Source of the DNA: Fidelibacterota bacterium
Lineage (GTDB): Bacteria > Fidelibacterota > Marinisomatia > Marinisomatales > UBA1611
Reading direction: 5' to 3'
DNA: 39,017 nucleotides
Assembly (NCBI GenBank): GCA_018671775.1
Contig: JABHGY010000012.1
Coordinates: 1-39,017, forward strand
Shown piece after piece: positions 8,288 to 18,418 of this stretch. The position numbers and the translations under genes were made by a program. The stretch's first letter is position 1. Every line of letters begins with the position of its first letter. The notes beneath the pieces are model-generated. The model was not told the origin of the DNA. It saw nothing but the letters and a program-made list of their open reading frames with translations, and ran no database searches.

Positions 8288-9357
8288 CGGTTGATGCGCT
8301 ATATCATTGGCTCAACGAAACTTTTCCCTTTTTAAGTGGAAATGAAATTTTGATTGTATTGGCAATTTTAATTCCCTCTGTAGCCCTTTTTATGGTGATT
8401 GCTGTCAATGCGCTGGTTTTGGTTTATGCAGAGAGGAAAGTTTCAGCTTTTATGCAAGATCGCGTCGGCCCAATGGGTCAAGGTGTGGGTTTACATGCGG
8501 GAAAGTGGGGTTTGCTTCAGACCGTTGCAGATGCACTTAAACTAATTTCGAAAGAGGATATTATTCCACGATTGGCGGATAGAAAATTATTTATCATGGC
8601 GCCGTTTGTAATTTTTGTAGGCGCATTTATCGCAGTGATTGCTCTGCCTTTTGGAGAGACAATAATTATTGCGGATATGAATATTGGAATTTTTTATATT
8701 TTGGCCGTGAGTTCTTTTGGGGTAATTGGCCTGATTTTGGCGGGATGGTCATCTAATAATAAATGGTCTTTGTATGGAGGAATGCGGTCTGCGGCACAAA
8801 TTATATCCTATGAAATTCCAGCTGGATTATCGTTGATTACGGTTATTATGTTAACAGAAACTCTGAGTATGCAGGGGATTATTCAGTATCAATCCGGTGG
8901 ACTATTTTCTTGGATTGTATTTTCGAGTCCATTCTCATTTATTGCTTTTATTGTTTATTTTATTGCGGCCATTGCGGAAACAAATCGAACACCATTTGAT
9001 ATTCCAGAAGCAGAGTCAGAATTGGTGGGTGGATTTCATACGGAATATTCTGGTATGCGCTGGTCATTTTTCTTTTTGAGTGAGTATGCGAATATGTTGG
9101 TGGTTTGTGGCGTGGCTGTTACTGGATTTTTAGGAGGCTGGCAAAGTCCAATTCCTGGATATTTTAATACGGCGGGTTGGAGCATTTTTTGGTTTATATC
9201 AAAGATTCTATTTTTAGTGTTTGTCATGATGTGGGTGCGGTGGACTTTCCCCAGATTGCGCGTAGATCAACTCATGGATATTTGTTGGAAGTATCTCCTT
9301 CCGATTGCTTTATTTAATATTTTTGGCGTAGGGATTTGGACCCTTATTTTTGGGTAA
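8284..9357 (+). CDS. nuoH: NADH-quinone oxidoreductase subunit H
   Basis: 357 aa; AERKVSAFMQDRVGP, EDIIPRLADRKLF, AETNRTPFDIPEAESELVGGFHTEYSGMRW. Confidence 0.98.
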   Translation: MTVDALYHWLNETFPFLSGNEILIVLAILIPSVALFMVIAVNALVLVYAERKVSAFMQDRVGPMGQGVGLHAGKWGLLQTVADALKLISKEDIIPRLADRKLFIMAPFVIFVGAFIAVIALPFGETIIIADMNIGIFYILAVSSFGVIGLILAGWSSNNKWSLYGGMRSAAQIISYEIPAGLSLITVIMLTETLSMQGIIQYQSGGLFSWIVFSSPFSFIAFIVYFIAAIAETNRTPFDIPEAESELVGGFHTEYSGMRWSFFFLSEYANMLVVCGVAVTGFLGGWQSPIPGYFNTAGWSIFWFISKILFLVFVMMWVRWTFPRLRVDQLMDICWKYLLPIALFNIFGVGIWTLIFG

Positions 9358-9361
9358 ACTG

Positions 9362-9949
9362 ATGAAGCAATATTTTTTAAATATCTGGGAAACGATTATA
9401 TCACTTTCGACCGGTTTTGGCATTACTTGGGTGCACATGCTTAATATTAAAAAGGGGAATGTAACGCTACAGTATCCAGAAGAAAAGTGGCCTCGCCCTG
9501 AACGAAATATCGGATTTAATCATGATGATTATAATGTAATTCGTTCCCGCTTAACTGTAGATATGGATGATTGTATCGGGTGCTTAAAATGTATGCGCGC
9601 ATGTCCTGTGGATTGTATATCGATTGAGACCGTCAAAGCAGAAACAAGAGGGGAAGATATTAAAGATATTGGTCACGTTGGCATTACATCCAGCGGTTCG
9701 AAAAAAGCCATGGTGGTAACCCGTTTCGATATTGATATGACCGAATGTTGTTACTGTAATTTATGCACTTATCCTTGTCCTGAAGATTGTATTTTTATGA
9801 CAGGTGGACCCAATGCTGATCGTCATCCAATTGATTATGAATTTTCAGAATATGATCGGACGGACCTGATTTATCGTTTTGCGAAAAAAGGTTCAAAGGA
9901 AAAAATGGAAGCACAAATGTTTCCTAAAAAAGAAAAGGCGGAGGCTTGA
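9362..9949 (+). CDS. nuoI: NADH-quinone oxidoreductase subunit I (2x[4Fe-4S])
   Basis: CIGCLKCMRACPVDC and CCYCNLCTYPCPEDC. ATG at 9362 preferred over the TTG at 9350 in the track. Confidence 0.96.
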   Translation: MKQYFLNIWETIISLSTGFGITWVHMLNIKKGNVTLQYPEEKWPRPERNIGFNHDDYNVIRSRLTVDMDDCIGCLKCMRACPVDCISIETVKAETRGEDIKDIGHVGITSSGSKKAMVVTRFDIDMTECCYCNLCTYPCPEDCIFMTGGPNADRHPIDYEFSEYDRTDLIYRFAKKGSKEKMEAQMFPKKEKAEA

Positions 9950-10437
9950 TGTCTGAATTCGCATTTTGGATGGTGGCAGCATTGACCATTATTTCGGCTG
10001 GATTGGTTGTCTTCTCGGGACAATTAATTTATTCGGCGGTCGCATTGCTTTTTACTTTGTTGGGCGTTGCGGGCTTGTATGTATTTTTGTGGGCAGACTT
10101 TATGGCTGGCGTGCAAGTGATGGTCTATATTGGTGGTATTTTGGTTTTAATTGTTTTCGGCATTATGTTGACGCATAAAATTGTTTCGGTAAAGATATCT
10201 CAAACCAATGTTCAGCGTCGTATTGGGGGTTTTGCCGCAGGACTATTCTTGGTCATTTTGATTTCGGCCATGGGAAGCGCTTCGTGGTTTATGGAAGTGA
10301 CGCCCGAACCGGTTGAGACGGTCAGGACAATTGGAATATTATTGATGACTAAATATTTATTACCATTTGAAGCGGCATCGCTTTTGCTTTTGGGTGCTTT
10401 AATTGGTGCGGCTATGTTATCGAGAAAGGAGAACTAA
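9949..10437 (+). CDS. nuoJ: NADH-quinone oxidoreductase subunit J
   Basis: Membrane protein in conserved nuo order; FMAGVQVMVYIGGILVLIVFGIML. ATG at 9949 preferred over TTG at 9946. Confidence 0.95.
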   Translation: MSEFAFWMVAALTIISAGLVVFSGQLIYSAVALLFTLLGVAGLYVFLWADFMAGVQVMVYIGGILVLIVFGIMLTHKIVSVKISQTNVQRRIGGFAAGLFLVILISAMGSASWFMEVTPEPVETVRTIGILLMTKYLLPFEAASLLLLGALIGAAMLSRKEN

Positions 10438-10742
10438 TGGATCAGTTGACAAATTATCTTTTTATTTCTGCCATTCTTTTTTCTCTCGGATTATTTGGTG
10501 TTATGACGCGCCGAAATGGTATCGCAGTATTAATGGGCGTAGAGCTCATTTTAAATGCAGCGAATATAAATTTTGTTGCATTTTCTCGATTTGGCGGAAT
10601 GGATTTAAGCGGACATATTTTTTCACTTTTTGTCATTGTCTTAGCTGCCGCTGAAGCGGCTGTTGCGCTTGCCATTATTATCACAATCTATAACTCAATG
10701 CAAACCGTCAATATCGACGATGCATCAAGCATGAAGCAATAA
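10437..10742 (+). CDS. nuoK: NADH-quinone oxidoreductase subunit K
   Basis: 101 aa; GVELILNAANINFVAFS, VIVLAAAEAAVALAIII. Confidence 0.97.
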   Translation: MDQLTNYLFISAILFSLGLFGVMTRRNGIAVLMGVELILNAANINFVAFSRFGGMDLSGHIFSLFVIVLAAAEAAVALAIIITIYNSMQTVNIDDASSMKQ

Positions 10743-12790
10743 TGGAAAATACGCATATTACTTACAGTCTCGCGATTTTATTTTTGCCTTTGTTGGCATT
10801 CTTGATTCAGATTTTTGTGGGTAAACGATTGCCTCGTCAAGGAGATTGGGTCTCCATTTCTGCGATAGTCACAACACTTGTTTTAGCGAGTTTGTTATTT
10901 GTGGATATGTTTCAGCAATATAATCCAAATTTTAAAATAGAAGCTTCTTTCTTGTGGATGGATTTAGGTGATTTTAAGATTTACCTCGGTTTTTTGGTGG
11001 ATAATATCACCATTATTATGCTTCTTGTTGTGGCGTTGATTTCTACTTGCACTCATATTTTTTCTTTAAAATATTTAGAAGGAGATGTTCGTTATTCTCG
11101 ATATTATGCTTATTTGGGTTTATTCACATTTAGCATGAATGGAATCGTTCTCGCTAACAATTTGGTCTCCATGTATATTTTTTGGGAATTGGTTGGCGTT
11201 AGTTCCTATTTATTAATTGGACATTGGTTTGAAAAAGAGTCTGCAGCCAATGCAGCGAAGAAAGCATTTTTAACAAATCGTGTTGGCGATATTGGATTTT
11301 TTATTGGCATCATGATTATTTTCACAGCAGTGGGTTCATTTGCTTTCACTGATATTTTTGCAAGTGTTGCTTCGGGCACAATCGGAGGCACGACATTAAC
11401 ATTTGCGGGTATATGTCTTTTTGCTGGCGCTATGGGAAAATCCTCTCAATTTCCACTTCATATTTGGTTGCCGGACGCGATGGAAGGCCCCACGCCAGTA
11501 TCGGCTTTGATGCACGCTGCAACCATGGTCGCGGCTGGTGTTTATTTAACCGTGAGAATCTTTCCTTTATTGACGTCAGATGCCTTATTGTTTGTCGCAT
11601 ATATCGGTGGGTTTACGGCCTTATTTGCAGCGGCCATCGCATTGACGCAAAATGATATTAAAAAAGTCTTAGCGTATAGTACGGTTAGTCAGTTGGGCTA
11701 TATGATTTTGGCCGTAGGAACGGGCGTTTATACCGCTGCGTTTTTCCATTTATTGACCCATGCTATGTTTAAGGCAAACCTTTTTTATGGCAGTGGTTCT
11801 GTGATTCATTCTATGCATCATGCTTTGCATAAAAAACACGATCATGAGACCGATCCGCAAGATATGCGAAATATGGGTGGTTTTAAGGAGAAAATGCCCA
11901 TTACTTTTTTGAGCATGACGGTCAGCACTTTAGCGATTGCGGGTGTTCCTTTCTTTTCTGGGTTTTTATCAAAAGATGCTATTTTGGGCGGAACCCTTTC
12001 CTTTGCTCAGCATCATCCTCAACATTTTCTCTTGCCTGTATTTGGTTTTGGTGCAGCAACCATGACCGCTTTTTATATGTTCCGCATGATATTTATGACG
12101 TTTTATGGAAAGTCTCAAAAACCCGAACTTTATGCTGATATTCATGAATCGCCAAAGGAGATGACCGGCCCGCTCGTATTATTAGGCACTTTGAGTATAT
12201 TTATCTTTTATACTTTACCTCATTTTAATCCATTTTCCACCCACGGTTGGTTTACGGATTTGGTTGTAGCAAAAGATTCATTTGTCCCTGGAAATATTTC
12301 TGCTCATACGATTGCAGAACATGCGCACCATGCGCATATTCCAGCCATGATTTTATCCCTGTCGGTTGCCGGGTTTGGGATTATTTTGGCGGGACTTATG
12401 TATTTGAAAAAATCAATTTCTGCCGATGCGTGGGCGAAAAAATCAGGTCCATTATATAAGCTGAGCTTGAACAAATTTTATTTTGATGAAAATTATGAAC
12501 GATTTTTATATCAACCTTTAATGAAACTTGCAGGAAAAATCGCATATTTTGATTGGGAAGTTTATGATAAATATTTCATCAATGGCTTTGGGCGGTTTAC
12601 ATCGTGGCTTTCAGCTATTTCTGGAAAGTTCGATTATGAGGGGATTGATCAAGGTCTGGTAGATGGTGTAGGACATGCCACGCAAAAAATGGGACGTTCT
12701 TTAAAGCAAATTCAAACGGGGCGATTGCAGAATTATCTATTGTTCGTATTGGCTGGGGCGATTTTAATCATCATTATTCAAGCAGTTTAA
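10742..12790 (+). CDS. nuoL: NADH-quinone oxidoreductase subunit L
   Basis: 682 aa; MYIFWELVGVSSYLLIGHWFEKESAANAAKKAFLTNRVGD, HIWLPDAMEGPTPVSALMHAATMVAAGVYL. Confidence 0.98.
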   Translation: MENTHITYSLAILFLPLLAFLIQIFVGKRLPRQGDWVSISAIVTTLVLASLLFVDMFQQYNPNFKIEASFLWMDLGDFKIYLGFLVDNITIIMLLVVALISTCTHIFSLKYLEGDVRYSRYYAYLGLFTFSMNGIVLANNLVSMYIFWELVGVSSYLLIGHWFEKESAANAAKKAFLTNRVGDIGFFIGIMIIFTAVGSFAFTDIFASVASGTIGGTTLTFAGICLFAGAMGKSSQFPLHIWLPDAMEGPTPVSALMHAATMVAAGVYLTVRIFPLLTSDALLFVAYIGGFTALFAAAIALTQNDIKKVLAYSTVSQLGYMILAVGTGVYTAAFFHLLTHAMFKANLFYGSGSVIHSMHHALHKKHDHETDPQDMRNMGGFKEKMPITFLSMTVSTLAIAGVPFFSGFLSKDAILGGTLSFAQHHPQHFLLPVFGFGAATMTAFYMFRMIFMTFYGKSQKPELYADIHESPKEMTGPLVLLGTLSIFIFYTLPHFNPFSTHGWFTDLVVAKDSFVPGNISAHTIAEHAHHAHIPAMILSLSVAGFGIILAGLMYLKKSISADAWAKKSGPLYKLSLNKFYFDENYERFLYQPLMKLAGKIAYFDWEVYDKYFINGFGRFTSWLSAISGKFDYEGIDQGLVDGVGHATQKMGRSLKQIQTGRLQNYLLFVLAGAILIIIIQAV

Positions 12791-12811
12791 CAGGGTTTTA
12801 TTGAGGTTATT

Positions 12812-14359
12812 ATGGAATCAAATTTATTAAGTCTATTGGTCTGGTTACCGGTGATTGGATTAGCGGCAATTGCTCTTATGCCACGGGACAAAACAAAAGA
12901 AATTAAGCTTATTGCCGCATTGGCAACGGGCGTTCAACTTGTGATGGCTTTGGTCTTATGGGCAAAGTTTGACCCGGCCATTGCTGGAATGCAATTTGTA
13001 GAGCGGGCAGAATGGATTCCCTCCTTTAATATTGCTTACATTTTAAGTGTAGATGGTCTGAGCTTGCCTATGGTGATTTTAACGGCTTTGCTCTGCTTTA
13101 TTGGTATTTTTGTTAGTTGGAAAATTGATTATGCCGTAAAAGGATATTTTGCATTATTCCTTTTATTAGATACGGGAATTATGGGCGTATTCGTTTCGGG
13201 TGATTTGTTTTTATTCTATATTTTTTGGGAAGTCATGTTACTCCCTATGTATTTCTTGATTGGTATTTGGGGTGGCCCGCAACGAGAATATGCTGCGATT
13301 AAGTTTTTTCTTTATACCTTATTCGGTTCGGTTCTCATGCTCATTGGAATTTTAGGGCTTTACTTTACTTGTGGACAAACGTTTGATATTCAAGCCTTGA
13401 TACAAAATGCGCCAGAGATGTTACAGGGTGTTTCTTGGTGGGGAATGAGTGCGATTAAAGTGATTTGGGTCCTACTCTTTATTGGGTTCGCCATTAAAGT
13501 GCCCGTGTTTCCCTTTCATACTTGGTTGCCCTTGGCGCACGTGGAAGCACCGACTGCCATTTCTGTTTTATTGGCTGGGATTTTGTTGAAGCTCGGTGTT
13601 TATGGTATCTTACGTTTTAATTATGGTCTCATGCCTGATGGAGTTTGGTGGTTTGCTGGTGCCTTGGCATTTTTGGGATTGATTAATGTCATTTGGGGTG
13701 GACTGTGTGCTTTGGCACAAACGGATTTAAAAAAACTGGTCGCTTACTCCAGTATTAATCACATGGGATATTCTCTGATTGGGATGTCTGCTGTGATTGC
13801 AGCAGGGTCTGCAAATGGTGCAAATACAACAGCGGCACAAGCGGGATTGGCTGGCGCTGTTTTCCAAATGTTTAATCATGGAACTATTTCGGCTATGCTC
13901 TTTATTTTGGTCGGAGTCATCTATGATAGAGCGCACCACAGAGAAATCAATGGTTTTGGTGGATTAGCAAAACAGATGCCAATTTATACTGGTATTACAG
14001 CATTGGCTTTTTTCGCTGGCTTGGGCCTTCCGGGGTTTTCAGGATTTATCAGTGAAGCCATGTGTTTTATTGGTGCCTTTCCTGTTTTTAAAGGTATTGT
14101 AATCGCTTCAACAGTAGGAATTTTATTGAATGCAGCTTATTTCTTGTGGGCTTTTCAACGCATCTTTTTTGGTGAGTTAAATGAAAAATATACAGATTTA
14201 CCTGAAATCAATAAAATGGAATTATTTACTGTGATTCCTTTGGCTGTGATTACGATTATTTTGGGAGTTTATCCGGCGCCTTTTATTAATCTTGTGAAAT
14301 CAACACTTAATTTAATGATTGATATGGTGGCTTCCGGCTCACCCATCGCAGGCATGTAA
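12812..14359 (+). CDS. nuoM: NADH-quinone oxidoreductase subunit M
   Basis: 515 aa; FYIFWEVMLLPMYFLIGIWGG, FPFHTWLPLAHVEAPTAISVLLAGILLKLGVYG. Confidence 0.98.
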   Translation: MESNLLSLLVWLPVIGLAAIALMPRDKTKEIKLIAALATGVQLVMALVLWAKFDPAIAGMQFVERAEWIPSFNIAYILSVDGLSLPMVILTALLCFIGIFVSWKIDYAVKGYFALFLLLDTGIMGVFVSGDLFLFYIFWEVMLLPMYFLIGIWGGPQREYAAIKFFLYTLFGSVLMLIGILGLYFTCGQTFDIQALIQNAPEMLQGVSWWGMSAIKVIWVLLFIGFAIKVPVFPFHTWLPLAHVEAPTAISVLLAGILLKLGVYGILRFNYGLMPDGVWWFAGALAFLGLINVIWGGLCALAQTDLKKLVAYSSINHMGYSLIGMSAVIAAGSANGANTTAAQAGLAGAVFQMFNHGTISAMLFILVGVIYDRAHHREINGFGGLAKQMPIYTGITALAFFAGLGLPGFSGFISEAMCFIGAFPVFKGIVIASTVGILLNAAYFLWAFQRIFFGELNEKYTDLPEINKMELFTVIPLAVITIILGVYPAPFINLVKSTLNLMIDMVASGSPIAGM

Positions 14360-14374
14360 TCTGGATTTTTTCAA

Positions 14375-15865
14375 ATGAATAATCTTCAAAGTTTATCTCT
14401 TTTTTGGCCCGAACTCATTTTAACGGTGACCGTTTTGAGCGCTATCATTGCTGATTTATTCTTGCCAAAAGAAAAATCGACACATGTGGCGTGGTTTGTC
14501 TTTGTCGGTTTAGTTTTCTCTGGAATCGCAATTCTTACTCAAAACGAGCAAACAACCACATTATTTATGGATGCGATTGCTCTTGACCCATTTGCAAAAT
14601 TTTTCAAACTTTTAATACTCATAGCCACCTTATTTGTCATCGTAGCCAGTAGAGAAAATCGAGAATTAGATCCTTACGGAAAAGGCGAATATTATTCATT
14701 GATGGGTATTTTAGTTTTCGGTCTCTTCCTCATGGTTTCTTCTGTAGATTTGATTTCAGTTTATCTTTCTTTAGAAATTGTTTCCATTATGTCATTTATT
14801 TTATCGGGCTATTTAAAAGGGGACAAGCGTTCCAATGAAGCGGCATTAAAATATGTGATTTATGGAGCGTTCTCATCTGGGGTCATGTTATATGGGATGA
14901 GTTTGGTTTATGGGCTAACAGGAAGCACAAACTTTTTTGATATTCAAAAAGTATTGACGGAGAATGCAGGTAATATTGACTTGGTTTTAATCATTGCCAT
15001 CGTAATGATATTAGTCGGCTTCGGCTACAAGATATCTATGGTGCCATTCCATTTTTGGACACCGGATGTCTATGAAGGAGCCCCTACAACCATTACAGCA
15101 TTTTTATCGGTTGCACCCAAAGCAGGAGGCTTGGCACTATTTATCCGATTTTTCCACCAAGCCATGTCGGATGGTGTTGCAATGGAAGGAAATGGATTAT
15201 TAACAGAGACAGATTTACCCTGGCCACAAATCATAGCTGTTTTAGCTGTTGCGACCATGACTTTGGGAAATCTGGTTGCTTTACAGCAAAAAAGTATTAA
15301 GCGTATGTTAGCCTATTCCAGTGTGGCGCATGCAGGATATATGTTGATGGCCATTCCGGTTTTATCAGCAGAGGGAATTCAGGCGATTATGATTTATCTC
15401 GTCATGTATTTATTTATGAATTTGGGTGCCTTTTTTGTCGTTATCGATGTAAAAAACAAAACAGGAAATGAAACGTTCGAAGATTATAGCGGGCTTGGAT
15501 GGAAAATGCCCTTTGTTGGTATTGCAATGTTAATATTTATGGTTTCTTTAACAGGGCTTCCTCCAACGGCTGGATTTATTGGTAAATTTTATATTTTTGC
15601 AGCAGTGATAAAGGGAGGGAGTCAATTTTATTGGTTAGCCTTTTTTGGTGCATTTAATAGTGTCATTTCACTTTATTATTATTTTCGAGTAGTAAAAGTG
15701 ATGTTTCTTGAAGGTGAAAAATCTGATTCAATTCAACTTCCAAGCCGTGCAATAATGGGACTTTTATTGGCAACGGCCATTCCCACTTTGATTTTAGGAA
15801 TCTATTGGCAACCCGTGATTAATTGGGTTGAAAATTCATTCCATTTTTTTGTTCAAATCCTGTAA
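14375..15865 (+). CDS. nuoN: NADH-quinone oxidoreductase subunit N
   Basis: 496 aa; YLSLEIVSIMSFILSGYLKGDKRSNEAALKYVIYGAFSSGVMLYG, VPFHFWTPDVYEGAPTTITAFLSVAPKAGG. Confidence 0.98.
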   Translation: MNNLQSLSLFWPELILTVTVLSAIIADLFLPKEKSTHVAWFVFVGLVFSGIAILTQNEQTTTLFMDAIALDPFAKFFKLLILIATLFVIVASRENRELDPYGKGEYYSLMGILVFGLFLMVSSVDLISVYLSLEIVSIMSFILSGYLKGDKRSNEAALKYVIYGAFSSGVMLYGMSLVYGLTGSTNFFDIQKVLTENAGNIDLVLIIAIVMILVGFGYKISMVPFHFWTPDVYEGAPTTITAFLSVAPKAGGLALFIRFFHQAMSDGVAMEGNGLLTETDLPWPQIIAVLAVATMTLGNLVALQQKSIKRMLAYSSVAHAGYMLMAIPVLSAEGIQAIMIYLVMYLFMNLGAFFVVIDVKNKTGNETFEDYSGLGWKMPFVGIAMLIFMVSLTGLPPTAGFIGKFYIFAAVIKGGSQFYWLAFFGAFNSVISLYYYFRVVKVMFLEGEKSDSIQLPSRAIMGLLLATAIPTLILGIYWQPVINWVENSFHFFVQIL

Positions 15866-15896
15866 TTTTATGTCCAATATTTAGCCACTTTATCAT

Positions 15897-17240
15897 ATGT
15901 CTCATATAGAAATAAAAAAGGGTCACAATATCCGAATAACCGGTATTCCTTCGGAAGAAATTAGGAATGCAAAAATACCCACGTCCTTATCAATTCAACC
16001 AAAAGAATTCAAATCGATTAAGCCAAAACTAATGGTCAAAGAAGGTGATTCTGTTAGCATAGGCTCACCTTTGTTTTTTGATAAAAATAATCCAAATATA
16101 AAATGGGCGTCTCCGGGATGTGGAGAGGTCAAGGAAATTAAGTTTGGCCCGCGACGAGTTATTGAAAATATTATTATTGAATTGGCCAAAGAAGAAGAGG
16201 CCGTAATTCAAGAATCGTTTGAAGCGAGTGCCATCAAGTCATTGGGGCGAGAAAAAGTGCTTCAGTGTATTTTGGATGGACATTTATTCCCAATGATTCG
16301 ACAGCGTCCCTTCAATAAAATAGCGAATCCGGATCAAGCGCCTGATGCTATTTTTATCTCTGCCGTGAACACAGCTCCTTTAAGCGTTAATTTAGAAATT
16401 GCTATGAAAGATAGACTAAGTTCATTTCAAGCAGGGATTGATGCTTTGTCTCAATTAACTGAGGGAAAGATGTTTTTAACAACAAAGAAATATTCTATTT
16501 TCAGCGATATGCAGCATTGTGAAATCAATACGATTTCTGAGCTTCATCCAGCTGGAAATGTGGGCATTCAAATCCACCATATTTCCCCATTAAAACCTAA
16601 AAAAATTATTTGGACAGTGGATGTGAACCACGTAGCAATATTAGGCGATTTATTTTTAACGGGTAGCTATCAACCGGCTATGATTGCAAGCGTGGCGGGA
16701 CCGGGCGTTCTAAACCCATCTCACGTAAAAACGCGCATAGGTGCATCCATATCCTCATTGCTAGACAATCAATTAGCTGATGGAAATTCACGTATTATTT
16801 CTGGTGATGTATTGACCGGGAGTCACAGCTCTTTAAATGAATTTTTAGGATATTATGATTCTTCTATTTCGGTTCTTAGCGAAAGCGATGAACGTGAGTT
16901 TTTAGGATGGTTAAAACCAGGAAGTGGAAAAACGCGTTATTCTCTAACACGTGCTTTTTTTGGACAAGGGAAACAAGCCTTTCCTTTTTCGACCATATTG
17001 AACGGAGGAAAAAGAGCATTAGTCCCTGTCGATGCTTGGGAAAATGTTTTGCCCATGGATATTATGCCGATAGCTCTATTTCGGAGCATTTTGGCTTGCG
17101 ATATTGAAGAGATGGAGCAGTTGGGTATGATTGAATGTGATCCGGAAGATTTTGCGTTATGTGCTTTTGCTTGTCCCAGTAAAATTGAATTATCTGCAGT
17201 AATTCAGCAAGGATTAGATATCCTTGAGGCGGAAGGATAA
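15897..17240 (+). CDS. nqrA: Na+-translocating NADH-quinone reductase subunit A
   Basis: 447 aa; IEIKKGHNIRITGIP, VKEGDSVSIGSPLFFDK, WASPGCGEVKEIKFGPRRVIENI; first gene of nqrABCDEF. Confidence 0.95.
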   Translation: MSHIEIKKGHNIRITGIPSEEIRNAKIPTSLSIQPKEFKSIKPKLMVKEGDSVSIGSPLFFDKNNPNIKWASPGCGEVKEIKFGPRRVIENIIIELAKEEEAVIQESFEASAIKSLGREKVLQCILDGHLFPMIRQRPFNKIANPDQAPDAIFISAVNTAPLSVNLEIAMKDRLSSFQAGIDALSQLTEGKMFLTTKKYSIFSDMQHCEINTISELHPAGNVGIQIHHISPLKPKKIIWTVDVNHVAILGDLFLTGSYQPAMIASVAGPGVLNPSHVKTRIGASISSLLDNQLADGNSRIISGDVLTGSHSSLNEFLGYYDSSISVLSESDEREFLGWLKPGSGKTRYSLTRAFFGQGKQAFPFSTILNGGKRALVPVDAWENVLPMDIMPIALFRSILACDIEEMEQLGMIECDPEDFALCAFACPSKIELSAVIQQGLDILEAEG

Positions 17241-17242
17241 TA

Positions 17243-18418
17243 ATGAAATCTCTTCGAAATATAATGAATAAGATTGCACCTGTTTTCGAAGAAAAGGGTA
17301 AACTAGAAAAATTATATCCGTTATGGGAAGCCATTGATGTAGGAATTTTCAATAGTAATAAAAAAACGAATATAGGTCCTCATATTCGTGATAGCGTAGA
17401 TATTAAACGGGTGATGATTATGGTCGTCTTCGCTTTATTGCCCCTTTATATTTTTGGTGCTATTAACATTGGTGTTCAATCCGGAATCGCTCAAAATGTA
17501 TCGCAAACGTGGAATCAAAATTTTGTAATAGGGATTAAAATATTACTTCCCATATTTTTAGTGACGTTTATAACAGGTGGACTTTGGGAAGTGATTTTTG
17601 CTTCTGTTCGAAAGCATGATATTAACGAAGGATTTTTTGTAACTGGTTTTCTTATACCACTGATTGTCCCGCCCACAATTCCGCTTTGGCAAGTGGCGGT
17701 GGCGACCACATTTGGTGTGGTCATTGGAAAAGAAATCTTTGGGGGAACGGGCTATAATATTTTTAATCCAGCACTCACAGCGCGTGCTTTTATATTTTTT
17801 GCGTATCCAGGTGCCATTTCTGGAGATAAAGTTTGGGTGAGCGGTGTGGATGGCTATTCAGGTGCAACAGGATTATCCATTCCTGCTGCTGTAGAAGGAG
17901 GCAATGCGAAAGCATTATTAGACGGAGTTACACAATTCGATTATTCTTGGTGGAATATGTTCGTAGGGTGGATTCCAGGTTCCATTGGAGAAACCAGTAA
18001 GATTCTTATTCTTTTGGCTGGATTATTTCTCATTCTGACAAAAATTGCATCTTGGCGAATAATGGCAGGTGGCCTTTTGGGATTATTTGCAACAGCTTGG
18101 CTAACGAATTCACTGTCATCTTATTCCACGAATACCATGTTATCTTTGCCCCCTGAATATCATTTGGTCATGGGCGGATTTTTGTTTGGACTTGTATTTA
18201 TGGCTACAGATCCAGTGTCCGCTGCGCAAACAAATAAGGGTCGTTGGATTTATGGATTTTGCATTGGTGCGATGACCATCATCATTCGTTCAATTAACCC
18301 AGCATATCCCGAAGGAACCATGTTGGCCATTTTATTTATGAACGCTTTTTCTCCTTTAATTGATTATTTTGTTGTCAAAGGAAATATTAAAAAACGAATG
18401 GTACGCTATGCGAAGTAA
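17243..18418 (+). CDS. nqrB: Na+-translocating NADH-quinone reductase subunit B
   Basis: 391 aa; RDSVDIKRVMIMVVFALLPLYIFG, GGTGYNIFNPALTARAFIFFAYP, flavinylation motif SGAT (17858-17869). Confidence 0.97.
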   Translation: MKSLRNIMNKIAPVFEEKGKLEKLYPLWEAIDVGIFNSNKKTNIGPHIRDSVDIKRVMIMVVFALLPLYIFGAINIGVQSGIAQNVSQTWNQNFVIGIKILLPIFLVTFITGGLWEVIFASVRKHDINEGFFVTGFLIPLIVPPTIPLWQVAVATTFGVVIGKEIFGGTGYNIFNPALTARAFIFFAYPGAISGDKVWVSGVDGYSGATGLSIPAAVEGGNAKALLDGVTQFDYSWWNMFVGWIPGSIGETSKILILLAGLFLILTKIASWRIMAGGLLGLFATAWLTNSLSSYSTNTMLSLPPEYHLVMGGFLFGLVFMATDPVSAAQTNKGRWIYGFCIGAMTIIIRSINPAYPEGTMLAILFMNAFSPLIDYFVVKGNIKKRMVRYAK

